64,000 nt of DNA from Mycolicibacter nonchromogenicus (GTDB taxonomy: Bacteria > Actinomycetota > Actinomycetes > Mycobacteriales > Mycobacteriaceae), in the NCBI RefSeq assembly GCF_002101775.1, contig NZ_LQPI01000042.1, positions 124,001 to 188,000 on the forward strand, read 5' to 3'. Position numbers and translations under genes: made by a program. How positions within the stretch are numbered: position 1 is the stretch's first letter; every line of letters begins with the position of its first letter. The notes below the pieces were generated by a model. That model made no database searches. It was given only the letters and a program-made list of their open reading frames with translations, and had not been told where the DNA came from. This document shows positions 16,241 through 25,856 of the stretch, piece after piece.

Positions 16241-18412
16241 CTACAGCATGCAGGACACGCAACCCTCCACCTCGGTGCCCTCCAGCGCCATCTGCCGCAG
16301 GCGGATGTAGTACAACGTCTTGATTCCCTTGCGCCAGGCGTAGATCTGAGCCTTGTTCACATCGCGCGTGGTCGCGGTGTCCTTGAAGAACAGTGTCAAG
16401 CTCAGCCCCTGGTCCACGTGCTGGGTGGCCGCGGCGTAGGTGTCGATGATCTTCTCGTAGCCGATCTCGTACGCGTCCTCGTAGTACTCCAGGTTGTCGT
16501 TGGTCATGTAGGGCGCTGGGTAGTAGACCCGGCCGATCTTGCCTTCTTTGCGGATCTCGACGCGCGCCACGATCGGGTGGATCGACGAAGTCGAGTGGTT
16601 GATGTAGGAGATCGAACCGGTCGGGGGCACGGCCTGCAGATTCTGGTTGTAGATCCCGTGCTCCTGCACCGATGCCTTGAGCCGGCGCCAGTCGTCCTGG
16701 TTCGGAATCCGGATGCCTGCATCGGCGAACAGCTGCCGCACCCGCTCCGTCTTGGGCTCCCACACCTGCTCGGTGTACTTGTCGAAGAACTCGCCAGAGG
16801 CGTACTTGGACTGTTCGAAGCCCGCGAACGCCTTTCCCCTTTCCAGGGCAAGGCGATTGGAGGCGCGCAGGGCGTGGTAGAGCACCGTGTAGAAGTAGAT
16901 GTTGGTGAAGTCGATGCCCTCTTCGGAGCCGTAGAAGATCCGCTCCCGAGCCAGGTACCCGTGCAGGTTCATCTGACCCAAACCGATGGCGTGCGACTCG
17001 TTGTTGCCGTGCTCGATCGACGGTACCGACCAGATGTGGGTCTGATCCGACACCGCGGTCAACGCCCGGATGGCGACCTCGATGGTCTGGCCGAAGTCGG
17101 GTGAGTCCATCGCCTTGGCGATGTTGAGCGAACCCAGGTTGCAGGAGATGTCCTTGCCCACCTTGGCGTAGGACAGGTCGGCGTTGAACTCCGACGGAGT
17201 GGAGACCTGCAGGATCTCCGAGCACAGGTTCGAGTGGGTGATCTTGCCGGCGATCGGGTTGGCCCGGTTCACCGTGTCCTCGAACATGATGTAGGGGTAG
17301 CCGGATTCGAACTGCAGCTCGGCCAGGGTCTGGAAGAACTCGCGCGCCTTGATCTTGGTCTTGCGGATTGCCGGGTTGTCGACCATCTCGTAGTACTTCT
17401 CGCTGACGGAGATGTCGGCGAACGGCACCCCGTAGAACCTCTCGACGTCGTAAGGCGAGAACAGGTACATGTCCTCGTTCTTCTTCGCCAGCTCGAAGGT
17501 GATGTCGGGGATCACCACGCCCAAGCTCAGCGTCTTGATCCGGATCTTCTCGTCGGCGTTCTCCCGCTTGGTGTCCAGGAAGCGGTAGATGTCGGGGTGG
17601 TGGGCGTGCAGGTACACCGCACCAGCACCCTGACGGGCGCCGAGCTGGTTGGCGTAGGAGAACGAGTCCTCCAGCAGCTTCATGATCGGAATGACGCCGG
17701 AAGACTGGTTCTCGATGTTCTTGATCGGGGCGCCGTGCTCACGAACGTTGCTCAGCAGCAAGGCGACTCCCCCGCCACGCTTGGACAGCTGCAGGGCGGA
17801 GTTGATCGATCGGCCGATCGACTCCATGTTGTCTTCGATGCGAAGCAGGAAACAGCTGACCGCCTCGCCACGCTGCTTCTTGCCGGAGTTCAAGAATGTC
17901 GGGGTGGCCGGCTGGAAGCGGCCGTCGATGATCTCCTCGACCAGTTGCTCGGCCAGCTTGGTGTCACCGGCGGCCAGGGTCAGCGCCACCATGCACACCC
18001 GGTCTTCGAACCGCTCAAGGTAACGCTTGCCGTCGAAGGTCTTCAGCGTGTACGAGGTGTAGTACTTGAAGGCCCCCAAGAAGGTGGGGAACCGAAACTT
18101 CTTGGCGTAGGCCCGATCCAGTAGAGACTTGACGAAGTTGCGCGAGTACTGGTCGAGCACCTCGCGCTCGTAGTACTCCTTCTGGATCAGGTAGTCGAGC
18201 TTCTCGTCCTGATTGTGGAAGAACACCGTGTTCTGGTTGACGTGCTCCAAGAAGTACTGGCGGGCGGCCAGCACATCCATGTCGAACTGGATCTTGCCCT
18301 CGGCGTCGTACAGATTGAGCATCGCGTTGAGCGCGTGGTAGTCCAGCTCGCCCACCGGAACGCTGCGAGTGGTCGGGGTTACCTGCTCTGCAGTTGCAGC
18401 GGTTGGTGGCAT
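16241..18412 (-). CDS. nrdE: Ribonucleoside-diphosphate reductase class Ib, alpha subunit
   Basis: Catalytic large subunit, 723 residues, of the NrdEF reductase. It lacks the N-terminal ATP cone of class Ia, as expected for NrdE. Visible active-site parts include Cys397 in SNLCSEIL, the NLGSLN loop, the [16 protein letters not shown] region and the C-terminal redox pair CVSC at the very end. The start overlaps the end of nrdI by 34 bases, which implies translational coupling in nrdH-nrdI-nrdE. NrdE receives electrons from NrdH and the radical from NrdF, encoded 9 kb away. Confidence 0.97.
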   Translation of the reverse strand: MPPTAATAEQVTPTTRSVPVGELDYHALNAMLNLYDAEGKIQFDMDVLAARQYFLEHVNQNTVFFHNQDEKLDYLIQKEYYEREVLDQYSRNFVKSLLDRAYAKKFRFPTFLGAFKYYTSYTLKTFDGKRYLERFEDRVCMVALTLAAGDTKLAEQLVEEIIDGRFQPATPTFLNSGKKQRGEAVSCFLLRIEDNMESIGRSINSALQLSKRGGGVALLLSNVREHGAPIKNIENQSSGVIPIMKLLEDSFSYANQLGARQGAGAVYLHAHHPDIYRFLDTKRENADEKIRIKTLSLGVVIPDITFELAKKNEDMYLFSPYDVERFYGVPFADISVSEKYYEMVDNPAIRKTKIKAREFFQTLAELQFESGYPYIMFEDTVNRANPIAGKITHSNLCSEILQVSTPSEFNADLSYAKVGKDISCNLGSLNIAKAMDSPDFGQTIEVAIRALTAVSDQTHIWSVPSIEHGNNESHAIGLGQMNLHGYLARERIFYGSEEGIDFTNIYFYTVLYHALRASNRLALERGKAFAGFEQSKYASGEFFDKYTEQVWEPKTERVRQLFADAGIRIPNQDDWRRLKASVQEHGIYNQNLQAVPPTGSISYINHSTSSIHPIVARVEIRKEGKIGRVYYPAPYMTNDNLEYYEDAYEIGYEKIIDTYAAATQHVDQGLSLTLFFKDTATTRDVNKAQIYAWRKGIKTLYYIRLRQMALEGTEVEGCVSCML

Positions 18413-18837
18413 GCCTCGTCCTTCCAGAAATCAGCCAAACCCGCGCGGACGGCTTGTACGTCCTCGTCGGTTCCCATCAATTCGAATCGATACAGGTACG
18501 GCACCCCGCACTTGCGCGACACCACATTGCCCGCATAGCAGAACTCCGCACCGAAGTTGGTGTTGCCGGCGGCGATCACGCCGCGCAGCAGCCCCCGGTT
18601 GTGTTCATTGTTCAAAAAAGCGATGACCTGCTTGGGCACGTAGCCGCCCTCGTTCATATCGGGCTGCTGACGTCCGCCGCCGTAGGTCGGCAGGACCAAT
18701 ACGTAAGGGTGGTCGACTTCGATGCGCCCGTGCAGCGGGATCCGGATGGCCGGCAGGCCCAGCTTCTGCACGAAGCGGTGGGTGTTCTCCGACACCGAAG
18801 AGAAATACACCAGGCTGCATCGCGAATCCGCAGACAT
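18379..18837 (-). CDS. nrdI: NrdI flavodoxin-like protein
   Basis: Flavodoxin-like FMN protein of 152 residues that supplies the oxidant used to assemble the manganese-tyrosyl cofactor of NrdF. The FMN-binding starts [12 protein letters not shown] and LPTYGGG are present, and the IRIPLH segment is typical. The gene lies between nrdH and nrdE and overlaps nrdE by 34 bases in another frame. It corresponds to M. tuberculosis Rv3052c. Confidence 0.96.
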   Translation of the reverse strand: MSADSRCSLVYFSSVSENTHRFVQKLGLPAIRIPLHGRIEVDHPYVLVLPTYGGGRQQPDMNEGGYVPKQVIAFLNNEHNRGLLRGVIAAGNTNFGAEFCYAGNVVSRKCGVPYLYRFELMGTDEDVQAVRAGLADFWKDEACHQPLQLQSR

Positions 18838-18892
18838 GGCGACCCCCTTCAGCTCTCAGTCAGACCCCACCCGTACCCGACCGACGGCCGGC

Positions 18893-19132
18893 CTACGCGC
18901 TCATCGCTGTCTGCGACAGCGCCTTGATCCGGTCCGGCCGGAATCCCGACCAGTGCTGGTCTCCGGCCACCACGACCGGGGCCTGCAGGTATCCCAGCGC
19001 CATGACGTAGTCACGGGCGTCGGGGTCCAGCGAGATGTCAACCTTCTCGTAAGCGATGCCCTGCTTGTCCAGCGCCTTGTAGGTGGCGTTGCACTGCACG
19101 CACGCGGGCTTGGTGTAAACGGTGACGCTCAT
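18893..19132 (-). CDS. nrdH: Glutaredoxin-like NrdH-redoxin
   Basis: Small thioredoxin-fold electron donor for NrdEF, 79 residues, reduced by thioredoxin reductase. The active site is CVQC (Cys11-Cys14) after YTKPA, and the NrdH-specific C-terminal WSGFRPDRI motif is present, which distinguishes it from true glutaredoxins. It is the first gene of nrdHIE; a 5' leader of about 170 bases separates it from the NrdR-like boxes. Confidence 0.97.
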   Translation of the reverse strand: MSVTVYTKPACVQCNATYKALDKQGIAYEKVDISLDPDARDYVMALGYLQAPVVVAGDQHWSGFRPDRIKALSQTAMSA

Positions 19133-19309
19133 GGCGGCAGGCTCCTCAGCGAATCGTCGACAACGAGTTGGATGACGGATCGTGCACTACGTTCAACGGG
19201 CCGCCAGGACGGTGCGTTCCCCAGTTCCGCAGCCGTGGCAGAGCACCGAATAGGTGCCGGCTGCCGCGGCCCGACTAACTGGACGATCCCGGGCCTGTCG
19301 GTCCTCCGA

Positions 19310-19357
19310 ACACTACACCTAGTGGTCATCCCTTGGGGTCAATACTAGATGTTCTGA
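19310..19357. promoter_or_regulatory. Pair of NrdR-like boxes upstream of nrdHIE
   Basis: ACACTACACCTAGTGG (19310-19325) and ATACTAGATGTTCTGA (19342-19357) each match the NrdR consensus at about 12 of 16 positions. They start 32 bases apart, the same spacing as the pair before nrdF. NrdR needs two boxes on the same helical face, which this spacing provides. Confidence 0.68.
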
Positions 19358-19834
19358 ACAACATTGTTGAAATTCGCTGGTCGTAAGCTTGCGCCAGCAT
19401 CCACGTCGGCGTGTCGCATCTCACATTCGAACGACTTTCTGCTCATACCCGCAGGTCTACCACCAAGCACCGACAAGTCGCGGGCCGAGCAACCCATCGG
19501 CGACCGTCCAGCAAAGCTTCCCGAGCCAGGGTTCAGCGCATATCGGCAGGTGCGGCTGCCGACGGATTCGCCGCAGGGAACCGAGCCCGCCCCCGGGCAC
19601 CTCGCTGCCGACGACCGCCACCCACGCCCAGCAGCGCCGGGACCAGCGACACCACGATGACCGCGGCAGAACCGGGTCGAGTTAGGCCCGGGCTGACCCG
19701 ATGCCACCCAGCAATACCCCAGCAAAGGAAGGCCCGCGGGGCAGGCAAGAACGCCCGATCCTCGGCGCCCGGGCCGCCGGACAGATCTGCTGACCACGCC
19801 CACCGCGTCGGAGGCGCGCGATAACCTGCCGGGC
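19358..19834. other. Intergenic stretch with no supported gene
   Basis: About 480 bases between the nrdHIE promoter and the AAA ATPase gene. Short open frames exist on both strands, but they are Ala/Pro/Arg-rich without family motifs, good ribosome sites or third-position bias. In M. tuberculosis other genes occupy this interval. I see no RNA gene or repeat here. Confidence 0.5.
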
Positions 19835-21013
19835 ATGCTTACCACGCTGGCGGTACGCGGCTACCGCTCCCTGCGTGAGGTGGTGCTGCCACTGCGTCCG
19901 CTCACGGTCGTCACCGGGGCCAACGGCACCGGCAAGTCGTCGCTGTACCGGGCGCTGCGCCTGTTGGCCGACTGCGGGCGTGGTGAGGTGATCGGCTCGC
20001 TGGCTCGCGAGGGTGGTCTGGAATCGGTGCTGTGGGCCGGCCCCGAACAGCTCGGCGAAGCACGCCGCAGAGGAGGCGCTCAGGGCAGCGTGCGTACCCG
20101 ACCGGTCTCACTCGAGATGGGATTCGCCTCTGACGACTTCGGCTACCTGGTTGACCTGGGGTTGCCACAGTCTCCCGGTGTCGACTCGGCGTTCACGCAC
20201 GATCCGGAGATCAAACGCGAGATCGTGTTCGCCGGGCCGGTGCCGCGACGCGGCGCCACCCTGGTGAGCCGTATCCGGGCATTTGCGCAGTCCAGCACGG
20301 ACTCCGGCGTCGAGGAACTGTCGCGGACCCTGCCCACCTATCGCAGCGTTCTCGCCGAATTCGCCCACCCCGCGGCGCATCCGGAACTCGCCGCGGTCCG
20401 TGATCGGTTGCGGGACTGGCGTTTCTATGACGGTTTCCGGGTGGATTCGGGCGCACCGGTGCGAAGGCCGCAGGTGGGTACCCGCACCCCGGTGCTCGCC
20501 GGTGACGGCGTCGATCTGGCGGCGGCGGTGCAGACCATCATCGAGTCCGGTGACGACGAGTTGGACCGTGCGGTCGCGGCCGCGTTCGACGGGGCGACGC
20601 TGTCGGTCAGCTCCCAGGACGGCATGTTTGACCTGCAGCTGCGCCAACGGGGCATGCTGCGGCCGCTGCGTGCCGCCGAGCTGTCCGATGGCACACTGCG
20701 CTTCCTGCTGTGGGCCGCCGCCCTGCTGAGCCCGCAGCCGCCGTCACTGATGGTGCTCAATGAGCCCGAGACGTCGCTGCATCCGGACTTGGTGGCGCCC
20801 CTGGCCGAACTCATCCGCGCTGCCGCCGCCCGAACACAAGTTGTGGTTGTCACCCACGCGCGCAGCATGCCGCAACTGCTGTCTGCCGTGCCTGTCGCCG
20901 ATGCCGATCGAGGCGACACCGCGGAAATCGAGGTCTACAAAGACTTCGGCGAGACGCGCATCGCCGGCCTGGGGCTGCTCAACACCCCGGCGTGGGACTG
21001 GGGCGGTCGCTGA
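19835..21013 (+). CDS. AAA-family ATPase, RecF/OLD-like (AAA_21)
   Basis: ABC/SMC-type ATPase of 392 residues. Walker A is GANGTGKSS (about residues 29-37), the signature-like ELSDGTLRFL precedes Walker B (LMVLNEPETSLHPD), and the switch histidine is in VVTHARSMPQLL. This is the RecF/OLD class domain layout, but the TOPRIM nuclease domain of OLD proteins is missing. The role is unknown; such stand-alone ATPases are often annotated as DUF2813/AAA_21 proteins and may act in DNA metabolism or defence. It converges on the SDR gene, stops 12 bases apart, and has no partner nuclease gene nearby. Confidence 0.83.
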   Translation: MLTTLAVRGYRSLREVVLPLRPLTVVTGANGTGKSSLYRALRLLADCGRGEVIGSLAREGGLESVLWAGPEQLGEARRRGGAQGSVRTRPVSLEMGFASDDFGYLVDLGLPQSPGVDSAFTHDPEIKREIVFAGPVPRRGATLVSRIRAFAQSSTDSGVEELSRTLPTYRSVLAEFAHPAAHPELAAVRDRLRDWRFYDGFRVDSGAPVRRPQVGTRTPVLAGDGVDLAAAVQTIIESGDDELDRAVAAAFDGATLSVSSQDGMFDLQLRQRGMLRPLRAAELSDGTLRFLLWAAALLSPQPPSLMVLNEPETSLHPDLVAPLAELIRAAAARTQVVVVTHARSMPQLLSAVPVADADRGDTAEIEVYKDFGETRIAGLGLLNTPAWDWGGR

Positions 21014-21025
21014 CGTCTGAGCGGC

Positions 21026-21901
21026 TCACGAGCTGCGCAACGACTCCCGCGACGGCCGCAGCGCCCGGCTGAACAGCACGTTGGCCTGCCGCATGGCCAC
21101 GCTGTAGGGCAGCCAGGCCAGCCGCTTGAACGCATACAGCGCCCGGATGTCGCCGGAGGTGTAAACCAGGTAACGGTTGCGTGCCACCCCGGCCAGGATC
21201 TTGTCCGCCGCCTTCTCCGGCGACACGGCATGACCGGCAAAACGGCCCACCCATTTCTCCACGTTCGGATCCTCGCGGTCCACGCCGGCGATCTCGACGG
21301 TGTGGACCAGTCCGGTCTTGACCGCACCCGGAACCACCACCGACACCCCGATCTTGTGACGGGCCAGGTCGAAGCGCAGTACCTCCGACACACCGCGCAG
21401 GCCGTACTTACTGGCGGAATAGGCCGCATGCCAGGGCAGGGCCACGATTCCGGCCGCCGAGGACACATTGACCAGGTGGCCGCCGCGGCCACCGGCCACC
21501 ATCGGCGGCAGGAACGACTCGATGACGTGGATCGGCCCCATCAGGTTGATGTCGACCATCTTTCGCCACTGCTGATGGGTCAACCGGTCGACTGTCCCCC
21601 ACGCCGACACCCCGGCGATGTTCATCACGACGTCCATGGGCTCGTGACGCGCATGGATGTCGGCGGCGAAGGCTGCGACAGCGTCGTAGTCCGCGACGTC
21701 GATCGCCCGGTGCTCGGGCACCAGCGCGCCCAGAGCACGTGCGTCGGCGACCGTTTCGGCCAGGCCCTCGGCATTGCGGTCGGTCAGGTACAGCTCGGCA
21801 CCATGCTCAGCCAGCCGCAACGCGGTGGCCCGTCCGATCCCGCTGGCCGCTCCGGTGATGAAGCACCGCTTGCCCCGGTAGTACTGCGCTACGCGTGTCA
21901 T
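21026..21901 (-). CDS. Short-chain dehydrogenase/reductase
   Basis: NAD(P)-dependent oxidoreductase of 291 residues. The cofactor motif is TGAASGIGRA near residue 17, the NAG-type motif is NIAGVSAW, the catalytic Ser is in NVSSAAG, and the Tyr-Lys pair is YSASKYG. The C-terminus is extended and basic with a hydrophobic stretch, as in SDRs that act on lipids at membranes. It corresponds to M. tuberculosis Rv3057c, next to the TetR regulator (Rv3058c) and CYP136. ATG 21901 (MTRVAQ) is preferred to the longer frame. It may share a transcript with the TetR gene, 70 bases upstream on the same strand. Confidence 0.9.
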   Translation of the reverse strand: MTRVAQYYRGKRCFITGAASGIGRATALRLAEHGAELYLTDRNAEGLAETVADARALGALVPEHRAIDVADYDAVAAFAADIHARHEPMDVVMNIAGVSAWGTVDRLTHQQWRKMVDINLMGPIHVIESFLPPMVAGGRGGHLVNVSSAAGIVALPWHAAYSASKYGLRGVSEVLRFDLARHKIGVSVVVPGAVKTGLVHTVEIAGVDREDPNVEKWVGRFAGHAVSPEKAADKILAGVARNRYLVYTSGDIRALYAFKRLAWLPYSVAMRQANVLFSRALRPSRESLRSS

Positions 21902-21971
21902 GGGTGCAGACGATACCGGCGGCACCGCGCAATGCCGCGTCGATCCCCCACTGGGGCCCGGACGCGATGCG

Positions 21972-22640
21972 CTAGCTCCTGCGGCCGCCCCACAATGCAT
22001 TGCGCCACAGCGCCTCGAGCACCGGTACGCCGCGGCTCACATCGCCGTCGGGTCCTACGAAGGCACTGTCGCCGGACAGCATGTAGGCAGTGGTCGCGCC
22101 CAGGGTCCGCACCAGGGCGGGGATGTCGTCGCTGATCGGGTTCGCCGTTCCGGCGGCGAGCTCGTCCTCGATCACGGCGACGATCTGGGTGATCACCGCA
22201 TCGATCTGAGCGTCCAGCAGCTCCCGGATCTCGGCGTCACTGTTGCGCGCCATGTTGCACGCCGACATCACCGGATCATTGTGGGCGTAGACCGCTGCCG
22301 CGCTGCCCACCATGCGCTGGGCGAACGCCTCCGCCGATTCGTCGGCGCCCCGCGGTGCGAAATAGTGCGTCAGCTCTTCGAGCTCGTGGGTGGCCTCCGC
22401 CAGGATGTGGGCGAGCACGGCGTATTTGGAGTCGAAGTAGAAGTAGAACCCCGAGCGCGCCACCCCGGCCCGGTCGCTGATAGTGCTGACCGACAGTTCT
22501 GCGAAGGGTTTCTCCTCCAGCAGTTCCCGTACCGCCTGCACAATCGCCTGGCGTTGCTTGTCGCCCCGTCGCAACGGCAGATCGTCGGGAGCCCGCTCTC
22601 CCTCGTCAACCTCACTACTCACCTTTGCACCTTGCACCAC
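21972..22640 (-). CDS. TetR-family regulator of the CYP136 locus
   Basis: Repressor of 222 residues. The helix-turn-helix occupies about residues 28-75 (VSTISDRAGVARSGFYFYFDSKYAVL), followed by a helical ligand-binding domain. It corresponds to M. tuberculosis Rv3058c. Start may be ATG 22640 or GTG 22622. It is divergent from the first CYP136 gene, and the TTGAC-N4-GTCAA dyad between them recurs before the second CYP136 gene, so it probably represses itself and both P450s until a lipid-like ligand binds. Confidence 0.9.
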   Translation of the reverse strand: MVQGAKVSSEVDEGERAPDDLPLRRGDKQRQAIVQAVRELLEEKPFAELSVSTISDRAGVARSGFYFYFDSKYAVLAHILAEATHELEELTHYFAPRGADESAEAFAQRMVGSAAAVYAHNDPVMSACNMARNSDAEIRELLDAQIDAVITQIVAVIEDELAAGTANPISDDIPALVRTLGATTAYMLSGDSAFVGPDGDVSRGVPVLEALWRNALWGGRRS

Positions 22641-22658
22641 GCCGAGCCGGATTCAAAC

Positions 22659-22672
22659 TTGACAGGCGTCAA
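22659..22672. promoter_or_regulatory. TTGAC-N4-GTCAA dyad before first CYP136 gene
   Basis: TTGACAGGCGTCAA is a perfect 5-base inverted repeat with a 4-base spacer, between the divergent TetR and P450 genes and 68 bases before the P450 start. The same element, at nearly the same distance, precedes the second P450 gene. Confidence 0.66.
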
Positions 22673-22739
22673 ACTTACTTCAAGGATTAGGGCCGAGTGA
22701 CGGTTACCACAACCTTTCCAGGCATCTAGAGGAGCGTCT

Positions 22740-24215
22740 GTGACCACCATCAGCACCCCGCGTTACCTGCTCGACCAGGCAAAACGCCGGTTCACCCCCA
22801 CCGTGAACACGATCCCCGGCATGGGTCTGATCGAAAAGCGGCTGATGAAGGTCGACTGGCCGCAGCACACCCTGGCAGAGCCGCCCGCGGGCAGCGGCCT
22901 CAAACCCGTCGTGGGCGACTCCGGCCTGCCGCTGCTGGGCCACATCATCGAGATGTTCCGCCAGGGCCCCGATTTCCCGCTGCACCTCTACAACACCCGC
23001 GGCCCCATCACCTTCGCCGACTCGCCGATCCTGCCGTCGATCGTGGCGCTGGGTCCCGACGCCACCCAGACGATCTTCACCAACAAGAACAAGGATTTCT
23101 CGCAGAAGGGCTGGCTCCCGGTGATCGGGCCGTTCTTCAACCGCGGCCTGATGATGCTGGAATTCGACGAGCACATGGCGCACCGGCGGATCATGCAGTC
23201 CGCCTTCACCCGGCCCCGGCTGGCCAGCTACGTCGAAGACATTGACCGGGTGGCCTCGGCGATCGTGGCCGACTGGCCCACCGACGACAACCGCTTCCTG
23301 GTGTACCCGGCGATGAAGGAGCTGACGCTCGACGTCGCCTCGGTGGTGTTCATGGGCCACGAGCCGGGCAGTGACCACCAGTTGGTCACCAAGGTCAACC
23401 GTGCCTTCGAGCAGACCACCCGGGCCGGGGGCGCGATCATCCGCACCGGCGTGCCGCCGTTCAAGTGGTGGCAGGGCCTGCAGGGCCGCAAGGTGCTCGA
23501 GGACTACTTCGTGGAGCGCGTCAAGGAGCGCCGCAAGGTCGAGGGCACCGACATGCTCACCGTGCTCTGCCACACCTCCGACGAGGACGGCAACAGCTTC
23601 TCTGACACCGACATCGTCAACCACATGATCTTCTTGATGATGGCCGCCCACGACACCACCACCTCGACGGTGACCACGATGATCTACCACCTGGCCGCAC
23701 ACCAGGACTGGCAGGACCGGGCGCGCGACGAGTCGACCCGTCTGGGCGACAGCCCGCTGGACATCGAGTCGCTGGAGAAGCTGGAGACCCTCGACCTGGT
23801 CATGGACGAGTCGCTGCGACTGGTGACGCCGCTGCCGTTCAACATGCGCCAGGCGGTGCGCGACACCGACCTGCTGGGCCACTTCGTGCCGGCCGGTACC
23901 AACATCGTGACCTGGCCGGGAATGAACCACTGGCTGCCCGAGCTGTACACCAACCCGCGCCAATTCGACCCGGAGCGGTTCCTCGAGCCGCGCTCGGAGC
24001 ACAAGAAGCACCGCTACGCCTGGGCCCCGTTCGGTGGCGGCGCGCACAAGTGCATCGGAATGGTGTTCGGCCGCCTCGAGATCAAGACGGTGCTGCACCG
24101 GTTGCTGCGCCAGTACCGGATCGAGCTGGCCCACCCGGGCTACCAGCCGCGCTGGGACTACGGCGGCATGCCCATCCCGATGGACGGGATGCCGATCGTG
24201 CTGCGCCGGCTCTAG
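22740..24215 (+). CDS. cyp136: Cytochrome P450, CYP136 family (copy 1)
   Basis: Haem monooxygenase of 491 residues. The I-helix oxygen-binding motif is MMAAHDTTTS, the K-helix ExxR is ESLRL, and the haem loop FGGGAHKCIG carries the proximal Cys. The N-terminus (ISTPRYLLDQAKRRFTP) and proline-rich AEPPAGSGLKPVVGDSGLP match M. tuberculosis CYP136 (Rv3059). Electron supply would come from ferredoxin and a reductase such as FprA; none is adjacent. Natural substrate unknown, possibly a terpenoid or sterol. It starts at GTG after GAGGAGCGTCT. Copy 2 follows in tandem with a nearly identical start region but many changes inside, so this is an old duplication. Confidence 0.93.
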   Translation: MTTISTPRYLLDQAKRRFTPTVNTIPGMGLIEKRLMKVDWPQHTLAEPPAGSGLKPVVGDSGLPLLGHIIEMFRQGPDFPLHLYNTRGPITFADSPILPSIVALGPDATQTIFTNKNKDFSQKGWLPVIGPFFNRGLMMLEFDEHMAHRRIMQSAFTRPRLASYVEDIDRVASAIVADWPTDDNRFLVYPAMKELTLDVASVVFMGHEPGSDHQLVTKVNRAFEQTTRAGGAIIRTGVPPFKWWQGLQGRKVLEDYFVERVKERRKVEGTDMLTVLCHTSDEDGNSFSDTDIVNHMIFLMMAAHDTTTSTVTTMIYHLAAHQDWQDRARDESTRLGDSPLDIESLEKLETLDLVMDESLRLVTPLPFNMRQAVRDTDLLGHFVPAGTNIVTWPGMNHWLPELYTNPRQFDPERFLEPRSEHKKHRYAWAPFGGGAHKCIGMVFGRLEIKTVLHRLLRQYRIELAHPGYQPRWDYGGMPIPMDGMPIVLRRL

Positions 24216-24296
24216 TTCCCGCACCCGGCGCATCAGCTCCTGACACGCCCGCGCCCCGCGGCTCGGGACTTCGCACATCGCCACGCTGCGATCAGC

Positions 24297-24312
24297 CTTG
24301 ACAGTCGTCAAG
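24297..24312. promoter_or_regulatory. CTTGAC-N4-GTCAAG dyad before second CYP136 gene
   Basis: CTTGACAGTCGTCAAG is a perfect 6-base inverted repeat, 66 bases before the start of the second P450. It is the counterpart of the dyad at 22659-22672 and probably binds the same TetR protein. Its presence indicates that copy 2 has its own promoter rather than depending on read-through. Confidence 0.68.
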
Positions 24313-24377
24313 TTTGACCCAAAGATTGGCGAAAGTGACGGGCGCCACAGCCCGTCGGGCGCGTCAAAGGAGCGTCA

Positions 24378-25856
24378 GTGACGACGATCAGCACGCCGCA
24401 GTACCTGATCGACCAGGCCAAGCGCCGGTTCACGCCGTCGTTCAACAACTTCCCCGGTATGGGGGCGCTGGAAAAGCGGCTGTTGAACACGGAGTTCCCG
24501 GAGAAGAAGCTCGCCGAGCCGCCCCCGGGCAGTGGCCTCAAGCCGGTCGTCGGCGACTCCGGGCTGCCCATCCTGGGGCACATGATCGAGTGGCTGCGCG
24601 GCGGCCCGGACTACCTGATGCGCCAGTACCACACGCACGGCCCACTGTTGTTCGGTGATTCGCCCGTCTTGCCCACCGTCGCAGCGCTGGGACCCGATGC
24701 GACACAGGCCGTCTACTCCAACCGCAACAAGGACTATTCGCAAAAGGGATGGGTCCCGGTGATCGGGCCGTTCTTCAAGCGGGGGCTGATGCTGCTCGAC
24801 TTCGAGGAACACCTGTTCCATCGCAGGATCATGCAGGAGGCATTCGTCCGCCCCCGCCTGGTCAACTACGTCGAACAGATCGACCGGGTCGCCTCCCAGG
24901 TGATCGCCGACGACTGGATCACCGACGACCCGCGCTTCCTGCTCCACCCAGCGATGAAGGAACTCACCCTCGACATCGCCGCGCTGGTGTTCATGGGGCA
25001 CGAGCCCGGCACCGACCATGACCTGGTCACGAAGGTCAACAAGGCGTTCACCACGACCACCCGCTCCGGCAACGCAGTGATCCGAACCAGCGTGCCGCCG
25101 TTCGCCTGGTGGCGTGGCCTCAAGGCCCGCGCGCTCCTGGAGGACTACTTCACCGCCCGGGTCCAGGAGCATCGCGGCAAAGAGGGCGAGGACCTCCTCA
25201 CCGCGCTGTGCCATGTCGAAGACGAGGCGGGCAACCGGTTCTCCGACACCGACATCGTCAATCACATGATTTTTCTGATGATGGCAGCCCACGACACGTC
25301 GACGTCGGCAGCCACCTCCATGGCCTATAACCTCGCCCGCAACCCGGAATGGCAGCAACGCTGCCGTGACGAATCGGACCGCCTGGGCGACGGACCGCTC
25401 GACATCGAGTCTCTGGAGAAGCTGGAATCGCTCGACTTGGTGATGGACGAATCGATCCGCCTGGTGACGCCGGTGCAGTGGGCTATGCGCCAGACCGTCC
25501 GCGACACCGAACTCCTGGGCTACTTCCTGCCCAAGGGCACCAACGTCATCGCCTACCCCGGGGTGAATCACCGTCTTCCTGAGTTGTGGACGGATCCAAT
25601 GAAATTCGACCCGGACCGGTTCACCGAACCCCGTAGCGAGCACAAGCGGCACCGCTATGCGTTCAGCCCGTTCGGCGGCGGTGCGCACAAGTGCATCGGC
25701 ATGACCTTCGGCCGCCTCGAAGTCAAGGCGATCATGCACCGGCTGCTACGGCGGTACCGGCTGGAGTTGCCGCATCCCGGCTATCAGACCCGCTGGGACT
25801 ACAGCGGCATGCCCGTAGCGGCGGACGGAATGCCGATCGTCTTGCGCCGGCTCTAG
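24378..25856 (+). CDS. cyp136: Cytochrome P450, CYP136 family (copy 2)
   Basis: Haem monooxygenase of 492 residues, paralogue of the upstream P450. I-helix MMAAHDTSTS, ExxR as ESIRL, haem loop FGGGAHKCIG. Compared with copy 1, the segments around the K-helix (TPVQWAMRQTVRDTELLGY) look closer to what I remember of M. tuberculosis CYP136, so this may be the true orthologue. The start GTG follows AAAGGAGCGTC as in copy 1. It has its own operator-like dyad. The stop overlaps by 4 bases that of the convergent LeuA-domain protein. Confidence 0.93.
   Translation: MTTISTPQYLIDQAKRRFTPSFNNFPGMGALEKRLLNTEFPEKKLAEPPPGSGLKPVVGDSGLPILGHMIEWLRGGPDYLMRQYHTHGPLLFGDSPVLPTVAALGPDATQAVYSNRNKDYSQKGWVPVIGPFFKRGLMLLDFEEHLFHRRIMQEAFVRPRLVNYVEQIDRVASQVIADDWITDDPRFLLHPAMKELTLDIAALVFMGHEPGTDHDLVTKVNKAFTTTTRSGNAVIRTSVPPFAWWRGLKARALLEDYFTARVQEHRGKEGEDLLTALCHVEDEAGNRFSDTDIVNHMIFLMMAAHDTSTSAATSMAYNLARNPEWQQRCRDESDRLGDGPLDIESLEKLESLDLVMDESIRLVTPVQWAMRQTVRDTELLGYFLPKGTNVIAYPGVNHRLPELWTDPMKFDPDRFTEPRSEHKRHRYAFSPFGGGAHKCIGMTFGRLEVKAIMHRLLRRYRLELPHPGYQTRWDYSGMPVAADGMPIVLRRL

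Noticed and set aside
18379-18412. nrdI/nrdE overlap as a frameshift
   Set aside because: Both proteins are complete with normal ends; the 34-base overlap is ordinary translational coupling.
19345-19845. Open frames on both strands before the AAA ATPase
   Set aside because: Overlapping, low-complexity, no motif or ribosome site, and they run through the NrdR-like region.
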